Shown piece by piece: positions 51,994-61,700 of a DNA stretch of 64,000 nucleotides. The position numbers and the translations under genes are program-made. The first letter of the stretch is position 1, and every line of letters begins with the position of its first letter. The notes under the pieces are model-generated. The model was not told the DNA's origin. It did not search any database and was given only the letters and a program-made list of their open reading frames with translations. The DNA comes from Gammaproteobacteria bacterium (GTDB lineage: Bacteria > Pseudomonadota > Gammaproteobacteria > Steroidobacterales > Woeseiaceae): positions 62,001 to 126,000 of the forward strand of contig JAACFB010000002.1 of the NCBI GenBank assembly GCA_009937615.1, written 5' to 3'.

Positions 51994-52449
51994 CTACTGG
52001 CAAATCTGACGGCCGGCCAGATACCGTTCGGCGATCAATACGGCCGCTGCGCTGTCGATCGACGATTTCCTGATCCGTCCGCGGCGGCCAGCCGCGCGAG
52101 ATCTTTTCAGCACGGCTTCGGCTTCCAGCGACGTGTAGCGTTCGTCGACGCTGGCGACGGGTAGCCCATAGCGGCCAAGATCCTCGATAAAGGCGCGCAC
52201 ATCGGCCTGCAGGTCGCTTGGTGAACCGTCGCCGTGTGCGGGCATGCCGACGACGAGTCGCGACGGGCGCCACTCGTCGATGAGCTGGGCAATGCGTGCG
52301 TGATCAGGTCCGCGCGCGCCGTTGTCGATCGTGCCGACAGGGCTGGCGGAGCTCGTGATTTCCTGGCCTACGGCGATACCGATGCGCCGCAAGCCAAAAT
52401 CGAAGGCCAGAATAGTCTCGGGGCGGCCTGCCTCAGGCGTGTCCGGCAT
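51994..52449 (-). CDS. ruvX: Putative pre-16S rRNA nuclease / Holliday junction resolvase-like YqgF (RuvX)
   Basis: 151 residues from ATG 52449, overlapping algH by 17 bp. RNase H-like fold with the catalytic Asp in AFDFGLRRIGIAVG, the Glu in VDERYTSLEAE and the final Asp in IDSAAAVLI. Essential in many bacteria for 16S 5'-end maturation. Sits in the conserved algH-ruvX-pyrB order. Confidence 0.94.
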   Translation of the reverse strand: MPDTPEAGRPETILAFDFGLRRIGIAVGQEITSSASPVGTIDNGARGPDHARIAQLIDEWRPSRLVVGMPAHGDGSPSDLQADVRAFIEDLGRYGLPVASVDERYTSLEAEAVLKRSRAAGRRGRIRKSSIDSAAAVLIAERYLAGRQICQ

Positions 52450-52996
52450 CAGTTGACATCCTGCTAATGTCGATACCGAGTGTTTGTGCCGCCTTGTACC
52501 AGCGTTCGTTGAACGGCGTATCGAACACGATGGCGGCGGTCGCGGGTACGCTGAGCCACGAGTTAGACAGCATCTCGTTCTCCAATTGCCCCGGCTCCCA
52601 GCCTGCGTACCCGAGAGCGACCAGCGATTTGTCGGGACCGGTCCCCCTGGCCATGGCATCAAGCACGTCGCGCGACAAAGTCAGCTGAATATCGCTTGAA
52701 ACGGCAATCGTATTTTCGAACGTCCGTCCGGGGTCGTGCAGAACGAAGCCCCGCTCCGGGCCCACCGGGCCGCCGAGCAGAACCGGGCTGTCGGCAACGC
52801 CTTGGTCTGCCTCGTCGAGATCGAGTTGCTCGAACAGGCCGCCGAGCTTGAGCGTGAGGGGCCGGTTGATGACGATTCCCAGGGCACCGTCTTCGTTATG
52901 TTCACAAATCAACGTTACGGTCGTGCTGAAATTCGGGTCTTCCATGCCGGGCATGGCGATAAGCAATTGATTTGTGAAGGAACCGTCAAGAGCCAT
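52433..52996 (-). CDS. algH: YqgE/AlgH family protein
   Basis: 187 residues from ATG 52996, which fits the family start (NQLLIAMPGMEDPNF). Signature ALGIVINRPLTLKLGGLF and LLGGPVGPERGFVLHD; GYAGWEPGQLENE. Cytoplasmic; in Pseudomonas linked to alginate regulation, otherwise undefined. Between tonB and ruvX as in Pseudomonas. Confidence 0.94.
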   Translation of the reverse strand: MALDGSFTNQLLIAMPGMEDPNFSTTVTLICEHNEDGALGIVINRPLTLKLGGLFEQLDLDEADQGVADSPVLLGGPVGPERGFVLHDPGRTFENTIAVSSDIQLTLSRDVLDAMARGTGPDKSLVALGYAGWEPGQLENEMLSNSWLSVPATAAIVFDTPFNERWYKAAQTLGIDISRMSTDAGHA

Positions 52997-53039
52997 ACTT
53001 ACAGTATCGGCCCTGGGACGGGCGGGCACAACCGCCGGG

Positions 53040-53957
53040 TTAATTGCTGGTACCGCTGGACGGCATGAGTTGTTCGCTGAACAACCATTTGTAAGCAAAT
53101 CGCAGGCGGTCATAGTCGTCGCGAATCTCGTCGGGAAACGGATCGAACGGGGATGCGCGGCGCAGGATATCGAGTGCGGCCTGGTCCAGCACCTTGGAGC
53201 CGCTCGACTTGCGAATGATAACCTCGTTCAGCTGGCCCGATGCTTCGATGCTGACCTCGAGTGTCGGGCTGCCTGTCAGTCCGTCGAGCGGACCAAGTTC
53301 CGGAAAATAGTCGTCCCCGACCGCCTCGATACGGCGTTTCCAGGTGTCGAGATAGGCGGCGATCGTCGACTCGCGCGTGTCCGCGCTTATGATCAGCTGG
53401 CGCGGGTCGTCATCGGTTATCTGCAAGGTTGCGGCATCATCCCGCGGCAGCGGCAGAGTTCGGTCCCTGCCGGACTCGAGCAGAATTGCGGTATTGCTCT
53501 CGCGCTGAGGTTCCTCGCGGAGACTGTCGCCCATCTTGATGTCCTGGTCATTCCGGGTCGAGACGACCTGGTCGGCCGCGACCTCATGCGCGTTCGACTC
53601 GAGCAGTTTATCCCCGTCCGGCTGGCCGGCATTGTCGATCGGCGAGGTACTCTCGAGCGGTGCGCTCGGCCTGACCTGATCGGCGGTAGTACCCCCTCCC
53701 TCCTGTGAGGCCTGGGCGAGATACTCGGCGTCGTCCGGACGATCGATCTGTTGATTCGGGTCGGCGACGATGGTGACCTCGAGCGAAATCGCGTCCCCGA
53801 AGTCGTCGCTCAGATAAGGATTGAAAGTAACGCCGATTATCAGAATGCCGTGGATCAATGCGGCCAGGAACAGCATCGCAGGCAGTCGGTCGGGAGCCTG
53901 TGGCGCGACAAGCTGGATGTCGTCACTCGAATCCGTTTGCAGTGCAGAGCTGGCCAT
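53040..53957 (-). CDS. TonB family protein
   Basis: 305 residues. One N-terminal membrane helix (MLFLAALIHGILIIGVTF, ~28-45), a polar acidic spacer and a C-terminal TonB domain (~220-300; PTLEVSIEASGQLNEVIIRK, DILRRASPFDPFP). The spacer is not rich in Pro-Lys as in classical TonB. Its place beside gshB and algH matches the tonB-like gene found there in Pseudomonas. Likely energises or braces outer-membrane systems, unproven. Confidence 0.85.
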   Translation of the reverse strand: MASSALQTDSSDDIQLVAPQAPDRLPAMLFLAALIHGILIIGVTFNPYLSDDFGDAISLEVTIVADPNQQIDRPDDAEYLAQASQEGGGTTADQVRPSAPLESTSPIDNAGQPDGDKLLESNAHEVAADQVVSTRNDQDIKMGDSLREEPQRESNTAILLESGRDRTLPLPRDDAATLQITDDDPRQLIISADTRESTIAAYLDTWKRRIEAVGDDYFPELGPLDGLTGSPTLEVSIEASGQLNEVIIRKSSGSKVLDQAALDILRRASPFDPFPDEIRDDYDRLRFAYKWLFSEQLMPSSGTSN

Positions 53958-54114
53958 AATCGGTGTCCCGGATGATCCGCTAATTTCCTCAGCTAAACAA
54001 GGGCTTAGCTACCTGAGTCGAACCGGCATGCTGTCAGGGCCAGTTGAGTCCGAGGGTGGTCGTCCGACCGCCCGCGCTCCGCGGCCCGATTCAGCCCAGG
54101 CGGCAGTCTTATCG

Positions 54115-55071
54115 TCAGTTTAGTTCGGCTTCGATCGCGTCGAACAGGATGCCAGCGATGTTGAGATCGAAGCGCTTGTCGAGTTCGCGGATACCGGTTG
54201 GGCTCGTGACGTTCACTTCGGTTAGGTAATCGCCGATGACATCGATTCCTGCGAACAGGACGCCGTTTTCTCGCAAGACCGGGCCGACGCGCTCGCAAAT
54301 CGCGCGATCGGCGGGCGAGAGTTCCTGACCGACGCCTTTCGCACCCATGACCAGGTTGCCGCGGTTGTCATCGTCCGAGGGGATTCGGGCCAGCGCATAG
54401 GGCACCGCTTGGCCGTTAATCAGGAGAATCCGCTTGTCGCCAAGGCGTATCTCTGGAATATACGTTTGCGCCATTGCGAAACGTTGTCCGAAGTCCGTGA
54501 GCGTTTCGAATATGACGTTGGCATTGTTGTCGCCTTTGCTGACGACGAAAATCGATCGTCCGCCCATGCCGTCGAGGGGTTTAACGACGATTCGATCGTG
54601 ATCGGCCAGAAATTCTTTCATTTCCTGCATCGATCGCGTGATGAGTGTCGTCGGCGCGCACTCCGGGAACCAGGCCGTATAGGCCTTTTCGTTCATGTCC
54701 CGCAGCGCCTGCGGTCGATTGACGACCAGTGCGCCGGCCACCTGGGCCCGATCGAGGATGTAGCTCGTATAGATGTATTCCATATCGAAAGGAGGGTCCT
54801 TGCGCATCAGAATGACATCCAGGTCGCCGAGATCGATATCCGCGTCGTCACCGAGTTCAAACCAGGACGCCTTGTCATCACGAACGGTCAGGCGCCGCGA
54901 ACGGCCGATTGCCCTGCCCGATAACAGCTTGAGGTCGGCCTGCAGGAAATAGTGAATCTCGGCATGGCGCCGCTGCGCCTCCAGCAGCATCGCGAACGAA
55001 CTGTCTTTGTAGGCCGAGATGGACTCGATGGGGTCCATGACAATGCCCAGCCGAAGCGGAGAGTCTGCCAT
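54115..55071 (-). CDS. gshB: Glutathione synthetase GshB
   Basis: 318 residues, ATP-grasp fold. RKDPPFDMEYIYTSYIL, the ATP-site VVKPLDGMGGRSIF and the C-terminal NVTSPTGIRELD match GshB. Joins gamma-glutamylcysteine to glycine, cytoplasmic. First gene of the gshB-tonB-algH-ruvX-pyrB series, divergent from pilG with a 239-bp interval in which I could not fix a promoter. Confidence 0.96.
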   Translation of the reverse strand: MADSPLRLGIVMDPIESISAYKDSSFAMLLEAQRRHAEIHYFLQADLKLLSGRAIGRSRRLTVRDDKASWFELGDDADIDLGDLDVILMRKDPPFDMEYIYTSYILDRAQVAGALVVNRPQALRDMNEKAYTAWFPECAPTTLITRSMQEMKEFLADHDRIVVKPLDGMGGRSIFVVSKGDNNANVIFETLTDFGQRFAMAQTYIPEIRLGDKRILLINGQAVPYALARIPSDDDNRGNLVMGAKGVGQELSPADRAICERVGPVLRENGVLFAGIDVIGDYLTEVNVTSPTGIRELDKRFDLNIAGILFDAIEAELN

Positions 55072-55310
55072 CGTTGGCGGTGAATCCTGCGTATGTCGTC
55101 AGCGCCCAACTATACATTGGAATCAAAAGCTAAGCGTTGAAAATCCCTCGATTTTTGCCGGTTGCGGTACGCGTCGTAGCAGGACTTATGTCAATATGGT
55201 ACAAGTCATTTTGCATACGGTTTTAATGGCTGTTCCGGGCAGCGCCGGCGTGCAACCAATATTCAAGAGCCCGAATCCGGGGCGATTCGGAAGACGCGTG
55301 AGGATATCCT

Positions 55311-55703
55311 GTGTCCAGTAACCCATCTCGAAGTCTCAACGGCCTCAAGATTCTTGTCGTCGACGACAGTAAGACAATTCGGCGAACCGCGGAAACGCTG
55401 CTGACCAAGGAAGGTTGCCAGGTTTTCACGGCGATTGACGGATTCGATGCACTATCGAAAATCGCCGATCATCAGCCCGATGTCATATTCGTGGACATCA
55501 TGATGCCTCGGCTGGACGGCTATGAGACATGCTCGCTGATCAAGCACAACAGCATTTTCAAGGAAACGCCGGTCATCATGCTGTCGAGCAAGGACGGTTT
55601 GTTTGATCGTGCTCGGGGACGCATCGTTGGTTCCGAGCAGTATTTGACCAAACCGTTTACGAAGGACGAATTGCTAGGTGCTATCTCCAACCAGATCAAT
55701 TAG
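55311..55703 (+). CDS. pilG: Type IV pilus response regulator PilG
   Basis: 130 residues from GTG 55311, GAGG 7 nt upstream. Receiver domain with ILVVDDSKTIRR, the phospho-Asp in VIFVDIMMPRLDG and Lys in YLTKPFTKDE; no output domain. CheY-like regulator of pilus extension in the Pil-Chp system. First gene of the cluster. Confidence 0.94.
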   Translation: MSSNPSRSLNGLKILVVDDSKTIRRTAETLLTKEGCQVFTAIDGFDALSKIADHQPDVIFVDIMMPRLDGYETCSLIKHNSIFKETPVIMLSSKDGLFDRARGRIVGSEQYLTKPFTKDELLGAISNQIN

Positions 55704-55748
55704 CAAAGGCACCGAAATTATTATGAGCACGCTGCAGAGGAATCGCTA

Positions 55749-56114
55749 ATGGCAGTCATTCTTATCATTGACGATTCGCCGACCGAGCTGCATCTCTTTC
55801 AGAACATGCTCGAGAAGAACGGCTTTGTCACGCTTGTCGCCGACAGTGGCGAAGAAGGGCTGAAGCACGCGAGGTCATCTCGACCCGACTGTGTCCTCAT
55901 GGACGTCGTGATGCCGGGGATGAATGGCTTTCAGGCCACGCGCAAGTTGACGCAGGACCCCGACACCGCCGGAATACCGGTCATCATGATCACGTCGAAA
56001 GATCAGGAAACCGACAAGATCTGGGGAATGCGCCAGGGTGCTGTCGAGTACCTCGTCAAGCCTGTCTCGGAACAGGAGCTCGTGGCCAAGATCAACGCAG
56101 TCATGGCCGGCTGA
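55749..56114 (+). CDS. pilH: Type IV pilus response regulator PilH
   Basis: 121 residues; receiver domain with IIDDSPTEL, phospho-Asp in CVLMDVVMPGMNG, and VKPVSEQEL near the end. CheY-like; in Pseudomonas it opposes or tunes PilG. Its stop is directly followed by the pilI start. Confidence 0.93.
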   Translation: MAVILIIDDSPTELHLFQNMLEKNGFVTLVADSGEEGLKHARSSRPDCVLMDVVMPGMNGFQATRKLTQDPDTAGIPVIMITSKDQETDKIWGMRQGAVEYLVKPVSEQELVAKINAVMAG

Positions 56115-56681
56115 ATGGATACGGCCGGGGATCTCGCCGATCTGGTCGAGCAACCGTTCGAGTTGCTGGCCGAGATTGAACGACGGAGCCGCGAGGCCCA
56201 TGCCGGGCCAAGCGCGGTCGGGTTGCAGTCGGAATGGGTCGGTGTCGGTTTTCGCATCGGCGAGGAGTTATTTGTTGCGGATCGGGAGCAGGTGCGGGAA
56301 GTGCTGATGCTGCCCGAGGAAATGACGCGAGTGCCGGGCGCGCAGCGCTGGTTGCTCGGTATAGCCAATTTGCGCGGGCACCTGCTGCCGCTCGTCGACG
56401 TAAAGTTATTGCTCGGCAGCGGCCGCACGTCGTTGCGGCGCACGACCCGGGTGATTTCAGTCAATCACCGTGAAATACCGGCAGGACTTGTCGTCGATGA
56501 AGTCCTCGGGTTCCGCCGCTTTGCCGATCATGAATTTACCGAGACCTGGCCTGATACGGTCGTCCGGTGTGACCGCTTCCTGACGGGGGCCTATGCACGA
56601 GGCGAAGAAACCTGGCCCGTGCTGAATCTATTCGACTTTATTGAAAGCAACCTTTTTCTGCAGGCGGCGGCGGAGAAATGA
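56115..56681 (+). CDS. pilI: CheW-like adaptor PilI
   Basis: 188 residues with a CheW domain (~45-180): GVGFRIGEELFVADREQVREV, the hydrophobic GIANLRGHLLPLVD and GLVVDEVLGF. Couples the receptor PilJ to the kinase ChpA at the pole. The ATG abuts the pilH stop. Confidence 0.92.
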   Translation: MDTAGDLADLVEQPFELLAEIERRSREAHAGPSAVGLQSEWVGVGFRIGEELFVADREQVREVLMLPEEMTRVPGAQRWLLGIANLRGHLLPLVDVKLLLGSGRTSLRRTTRVISVNHREIPAGLVVDEVLGFRRFADHEFTETWPDTVVRCDRFLTGAYARGEETWPVLNLFDFIESNLFLQAAAEK

Positions 56682-56743
56682 GCGGACAGTCAGAAGGCGC
56701 GCGCAAGAAGCTGACTGACAACCACAACGGGTTATAGACAACC

Positions 56744-58747
56744 ATGGTCAAAAGAAAAGAAATTGCACCGACGTTCCGGATTATCGTTATCGCAGCTGCA
56801 GTGTTGTTGCTGGCAGCAGCCGTGTTCACCTATCTGCAGGGCGGACGTGATAGCTCGGCGGCGGTCGAACTGGCGGCACTGTCGCAGGCGATGCCCGCCC
56901 AGGCCGGCGCTGCATTGGCCGGCGACGCCGAAGGTTTCGACCAGGTCGATCGCATGCTGAAGCGGATCGTGACCCTGCGTGGCGAAGGTGAACCGGCCGT
57001 GCCCGGTGCGCCGGACGCATGGCGTGCACTCGAGACAAGTGCGGCGGCGATACTTGAAAAGCGCGCCGAGGTTGAAGCCCTGGCAGGCGTTGCAGTGGAT
57101 GTCGAAGCGAGCGTTGCGGCACTGCTGGAATTGTCTGACGCTTTGTTTGATCGGTCCGGGAGTACTGGGGTCATCCAGGAATTTCAGCAGCGCGCGGCTC
57201 GCATTGGCCAGCTGTCGGCACAATTGCTACCGCCGGCCAGGACGGGTGGAGCGGCCGCACGCATTAACGGTGATGCGGCTTTCTTGCGCGTCGTAGCCAA
57301 CGCATTCGCCGGACTGGAAACCGAGCTCGATGTCGCTCCGCTCACTGGCGAGGACAGTGAGGCCATCGTGATCGCACTCGAAGAGCGTATCAATGAAATC
57401 GGCGACCAGGTGCAGCGCATCGATGCCGCGGCGGGGCAGGTCGGCGGGCTCCCGGACGCGGCGGCAGATTTGGCCGCAAGCGCAGCCCGGCTGGCCGGCG
57501 CATTTGCCTCCGGGGCCGTGGCGGGCGAATCGTCGGGGTTTCTGCAGTCTGTCTGGCTTCCAATTTGTCTGATCATGATCGCGGTTCTGCTGCTTGGCGT
57601 TCTGGAATTCTTTAACTCCAGGAGCTCGGTATTCGAAGAGGCTGCCAGGGAGCAAGCGGACCAGAATGAGCGTAATCAGCGGGCGATATTGCGCCTGTTG
57701 GATGAGATGGGCAGTCTCGCTGATGGCGACCTGACCGTCGAGGCTACCGTCACCGAAGACATAACCGGGACGATCGCCGACTCCTTCAATTACGCCATCG
57801 AAGAACTCAGAAAACTCGTTGCGACGGTCAACGAGACAGCCATCATGGTTGATTCGGCCGCAAAGCAAACCAAAAGCACAGCCGTGCACATGGCGCGAGC
57901 CGCAGACAACCAGGCGCGTGAAATCAATGCTGCGACGGGCTCGATCGTATCAATGGCTGCCTCGATCGAGGAGGTATCGGGTAACGCGGAGCGGTCGTCG
58001 GACGTTGCGCGGCATTCGGTCGAGGTGGCACACAAGGGCGGTGAAGCGGTCCGGCGGACGATCGACGGAATGAACGCGATACGAGAAACGATTCAGGATA
58101 CGTCCAAACGCATCAAGCGGCTCGGTGAAAGTTCGCAAGAGATCGGTAATATCGTTGAACTGATCAACGACATTGCCGAGCAAACAAACATCCTGGCGCT
58201 GAACGCGTCGATCCAGGCGTCGATGGCTGGCGAAGCAGGCCGCGGTTTTGCCGTCGTAGCGGACGAGGTCCAGCGGCTGGCAGAGCGCTCGACGAATGCG
58301 ACCAAGCAAATCGAGGTTCTCGTCAGGACTATCCAGGCCGACACCAACGAAGCCGTTGTGTCGATGGAGCGCAGCACTACGGATGTGGTTGGCGGCGCGT
58401 TGCTCGCCGAAAATGCGGGCGCAGCCCTGGACGAGATCGAGCAGGTATCGAATCAGATCGCCAGCCTCGTACAAAACATTTCGGAGTCCGCGCGGCAGCA
58501 GGCTGGTTCCGCCGCTGACGTAACCCGGCGAACCACACGACTGCGAGAGATCAGTGAACAAACGGGCAAGGCCACGACCGCGACAGCGGCAGCGATCTCA
58601 AAATTGTCAGAACTGGCGTCGCAGCTCAGAAACACGGTCGCCGGATTTACCTTGCCGAACGCCGCTTTGAAGGCAAGCACATTATCAGCGACCTCATCCA
58701 ACGTTCTCGCCGAACAACAGGTGGATGAGCAGGCACGGGCAAGCTAG
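56744..58747 (+). CDS. pilJ: Pilus chemoreceptor PilJ
   Basis: 667 residues: N-terminal membrane helix (~8-28), a periplasmic helical region (~30-265), a second membrane helix (SVWLPICLIMIAVLLLGVLEF, ~266-286), HAMP-like segment and the cytoplasmic signalling tip (NILALNASIQASMAGEAGRG). The tip reads SIQASM where most receptors have SIQAAM. Follows pilI; no pilK methyltransferase gene comes next. Confidence 0.92.
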   Translation: MVKRKEIAPTFRIIVIAAAVLLLAAAVFTYLQGGRDSSAAVELAALSQAMPAQAGAALAGDAEGFDQVDRMLKRIVTLRGEGEPAVPGAPDAWRALETSAAAILEKRAEVEALAGVAVDVEASVAALLELSDALFDRSGSTGVIQEFQQRAARIGQLSAQLLPPARTGGAAARINGDAAFLRVVANAFAGLETELDVAPLTGEDSEAIVIALEERINEIGDQVQRIDAAAGQVGGLPDAAADLAASAARLAGAFASGAVAGESSGFLQSVWLPICLIMIAVLLLGVLEFFNSRSSVFEEAAREQADQNERNQRAILRLLDEMGSLADGDLTVEATVTEDITGTIADSFNYAIEELRKLVATVNETAIMVDSAAKQTKSTAVHMARAADNQAREINAATGSIVSMAASIEEVSGNAERSSDVARHSVEVAHKGGEAVRRTIDGMNAIRETIQDTSKRIKRLGESSQEIGNIVELINDIAEQTNILALNASIQASMAGEAGRGFAVVADEVQRLAERSTNATKQIEVLVRTIQADTNEAVVSMERSTTDVVGGALLAENAGAALDEIEQVSNQIASLVQNISESARQQAGSAADVTRRTTRLREISEQTGKATTATAAAISKLSELASQLRNTVAGFTLPNAALKASTLSATSSNVLAEQQVDEQARAS

Positions 58748-58765
58748 TAAGAACACGGACTGTTG

Positions 58766-61700
58766 ATGACAGGCGATACCGGTATACAGGAGCAGGTGCA
58801 GGTGCAGGGCCAGGCGCATGGCGGGGCCATCGTGAGCACGCTGTCGATTGTCGGCGACGAACTCATGGAGACCATTCGCAATGCACATCTTGCACTGGAG
58901 GATTGTGTCGATGGCCGTGGCGGGTCTGCCGCGCTGCTGCGCGCTGGCGAGCTGCTTCGTCAGGTTCGCGGCGCATTAAGAATCACTGAAACCTATGGAG
59001 CGGCGCTGCTCGCCGAGGAAATGGAGCTGGGCTGCAAATACCTGGCCAGTCTGCAGGCAGGCAAAGGGCGTGATGACGGGCTCGACGCACTGACGCGGGC
59101 CATGGTGCAGCTGCCGGTCTATATCGAGCGCCTGCTTGGTGGAGGCCGTGACATCGCGCTCGTGTTGCTGCCAATGCTAAACGACCTGCGCGCGGCGCGC
59201 GGCGAACCCTTGCTGTCCGAGGGTACGCTGCTGCTACTGAATTTGTCGCCAAACCAGATGCAAAGGTCCAGCGGCAGGCGGGAGGGGAGTGGCGAAGACC
59301 CGGTTATGCTGGCGACGCGGTTACGACCCAAATTCCAGCTGGCGCTGCTCGGCTGGATCAAGGGCGGCAATACCCAACAGCATCTTGAAGCGCTCGCAAA
59401 CGTGGCGGCGCGGTTCGAAAAAGCGGCAACTCGCGACGACATGCATCAGCTTTGGTGGGTTGTCGGTGCTGTACTCGAGTCGCTGCAGGAAGGCGGACTG
59501 GACACGTCTGTCGCGTTGAAGCGCCTGCTGGGGCAGGCCGACCGGCAGATCAAGCACCTGATTGACGACGGCGTTGCCGCATTTGACACTCACCCGGCCG
59601 ACGATTTGCTCAACAATCTCCTGTATTACGTTGCTCGGTCGAGTACGGCGGGTAAACGTATCAGCGATGTACGCGCCGCCTTCGACCTTTCCGAACTGCT
59701 CCCGGGCGACGAGCAGGTCGAGCGTGCCCGTGAATCGCTGTCTGCGCCGAGCGTACGGCTGATGAAGACCGTGGCGGCAGCCATCAAAGAAGACCTGGGT
59801 CGGGTAAAGGATGTGCTCGATATTTTTGTTCGAACAGGCATGAACAAGTCGTCGGAGCTCGTACCGCAACTCGAGCTGCTCAAGAAGATCAGCGATACCC
59901 TGGGTGTTCTCGGGCTCGGCGAGCTCCGCGGCGATATCGAGGGTGAAATCGATCAGCTCAAATCGGTCGTCGAGCGGGGGGGTGCGGAAAACGACCAGGT
60001 TATCCTGGATATCGCGTCTACGCTTCTGCGTGTCGAGGACCGGCTGGACCAGCAGTTGTTACGGCTGATTGCGCCAAAGCAACAAGTGGCCGTTGACCAG
60101 GCGCTCGAGCTGCCGCCAGAGGAAGCGGCCGACTATCAACAGGTAGCTGAGTCCGTCATGCGCGAGTGCATCATCAATCTCGCGCGTATCAAGGAAGCGG
60201 TCGGCCAGAGCCTCGAATCACAGGTACCGTCGCAGGCGCTCGACAGCGTACCGTCGCTGATTCGCGGGATCAAAGCCGGCCTGATGCTGCTCGACAAAAC
60301 GCGTGCAATGGAAGTCGTTGACCGTGTCGGTGACCTGATTGCCCTGACGATACCGAACGGCGGGACGGCACGGCTGTCGCAAGCAGAAACCGATCGGCTT
60401 GCCGACGCAATCGTCAGTATCGAGTACTACATGGAAACGGTGAAGGCCGGCCGGAGTGAACCGTGGTACATGCTCGATAACGCGGAAGCCTGTTTAACAG
60501 TGCTGCGGGACGTTGAGCATCGTCTTGCGCAGGAAGAAGAGATGGAACCGCAGGTCGCGCAGGCGGAAGAAACGGCGGCGGAGCAAACCGCGGCGGCCAG
60601 CCCGGTGGAGATGCAGGCGACCCAGGTCATACCGCTGCCCGTCGTTGCGCAAGATGCCGAACATATAGATCCCGAACTGCTGGAGCTGTTCATCGAAGAG
60701 GCGAAAGAGGAAGTCGCTTCCATTAAACGCAAGCTTCCCGCATGGCAGGAGGCACCCGACGACCTTGAAATGCTGATCACGGTACGGCGGTCGTTTCATA
60801 CGCTCAAAGGCAGCGGGCGAATGGTCGGCGCCGAGCGAATCGGCGAGTACTGCTGGAGTGTGGAAAGCCTGCTCAACCGCCTCATCAATCGCACGCTCGT
60901 ATGCACTCCGCCGATGGTCGAATTTATCGTCGCCGCCGCTGCTGCCGTGCCCGAATTGGTCGAGCAGCTCGAGGTCGGTACCGAGCCTGCGGCCGATATC
61001 GGCCTACTGATGGCGCGCGCCAGGGCATTCACAGAAGGTGACCCGAACGCCGCTGTGATGACACTGCCGACCGGTGTCGAGCAATCTGCGGAACCGGCGG
61101 ACTCCGCACTCGAAATGGATCCGGTTCTGCTCGATATTTTTGCCAAGGAGACGGCCGGACATCTCCAGGTCATCACCGACTACCTCGCGGCTTGCGAGGA
61201 ACAGCAGCCCCCATTCGACATTACCGATCAGTTACATCGTGCCTGCCACACGTTGCACGGCAGCGCGAACATGGCGAACGTGGAGCGCGGAGTCGCTGTT
61301 ACTGGCGCAATAAACCGGCTCGTGAGACGCGTATACGATTTCAAGGTCGGCCTTGACCATCACGGGATTACGTTGTTGCGCGAGGCGGCGGAGGCCGTTC
61401 GAACGATTGTTGCCGACATTAATCAGCCGGACCGCGTTCGCGCGGATTATCGATCCTTGATCGAGCAGCTCGGGGAGCTTTCGAGCTCGATGCAGCCCGA
61501 GCATACGATCGCAGAAGAGCCTCGTGCCGGCGTCGTCGAGACCTTGCGGCGACCTGTCGAACAAACGGCCGAGGAAGCAGACGATGAGGCGCTTGCGGAA
61601 AGTGCCGAATACGATGCCGAGATCGCGGCCATATTCACCGAGGAGTCAGCCGAACTGCTGGAAATGGCAGACAAAGCGCTCATCGAATGGAGCCAGAACA

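Noticed and set aside
55197-55214. TGGTAC...TTGCAT upstream of pilG, sigma-54-like
   Set aside because: GG and GC are 13 bp apart instead of 10, so it does not fit a -24/-12 promoter.
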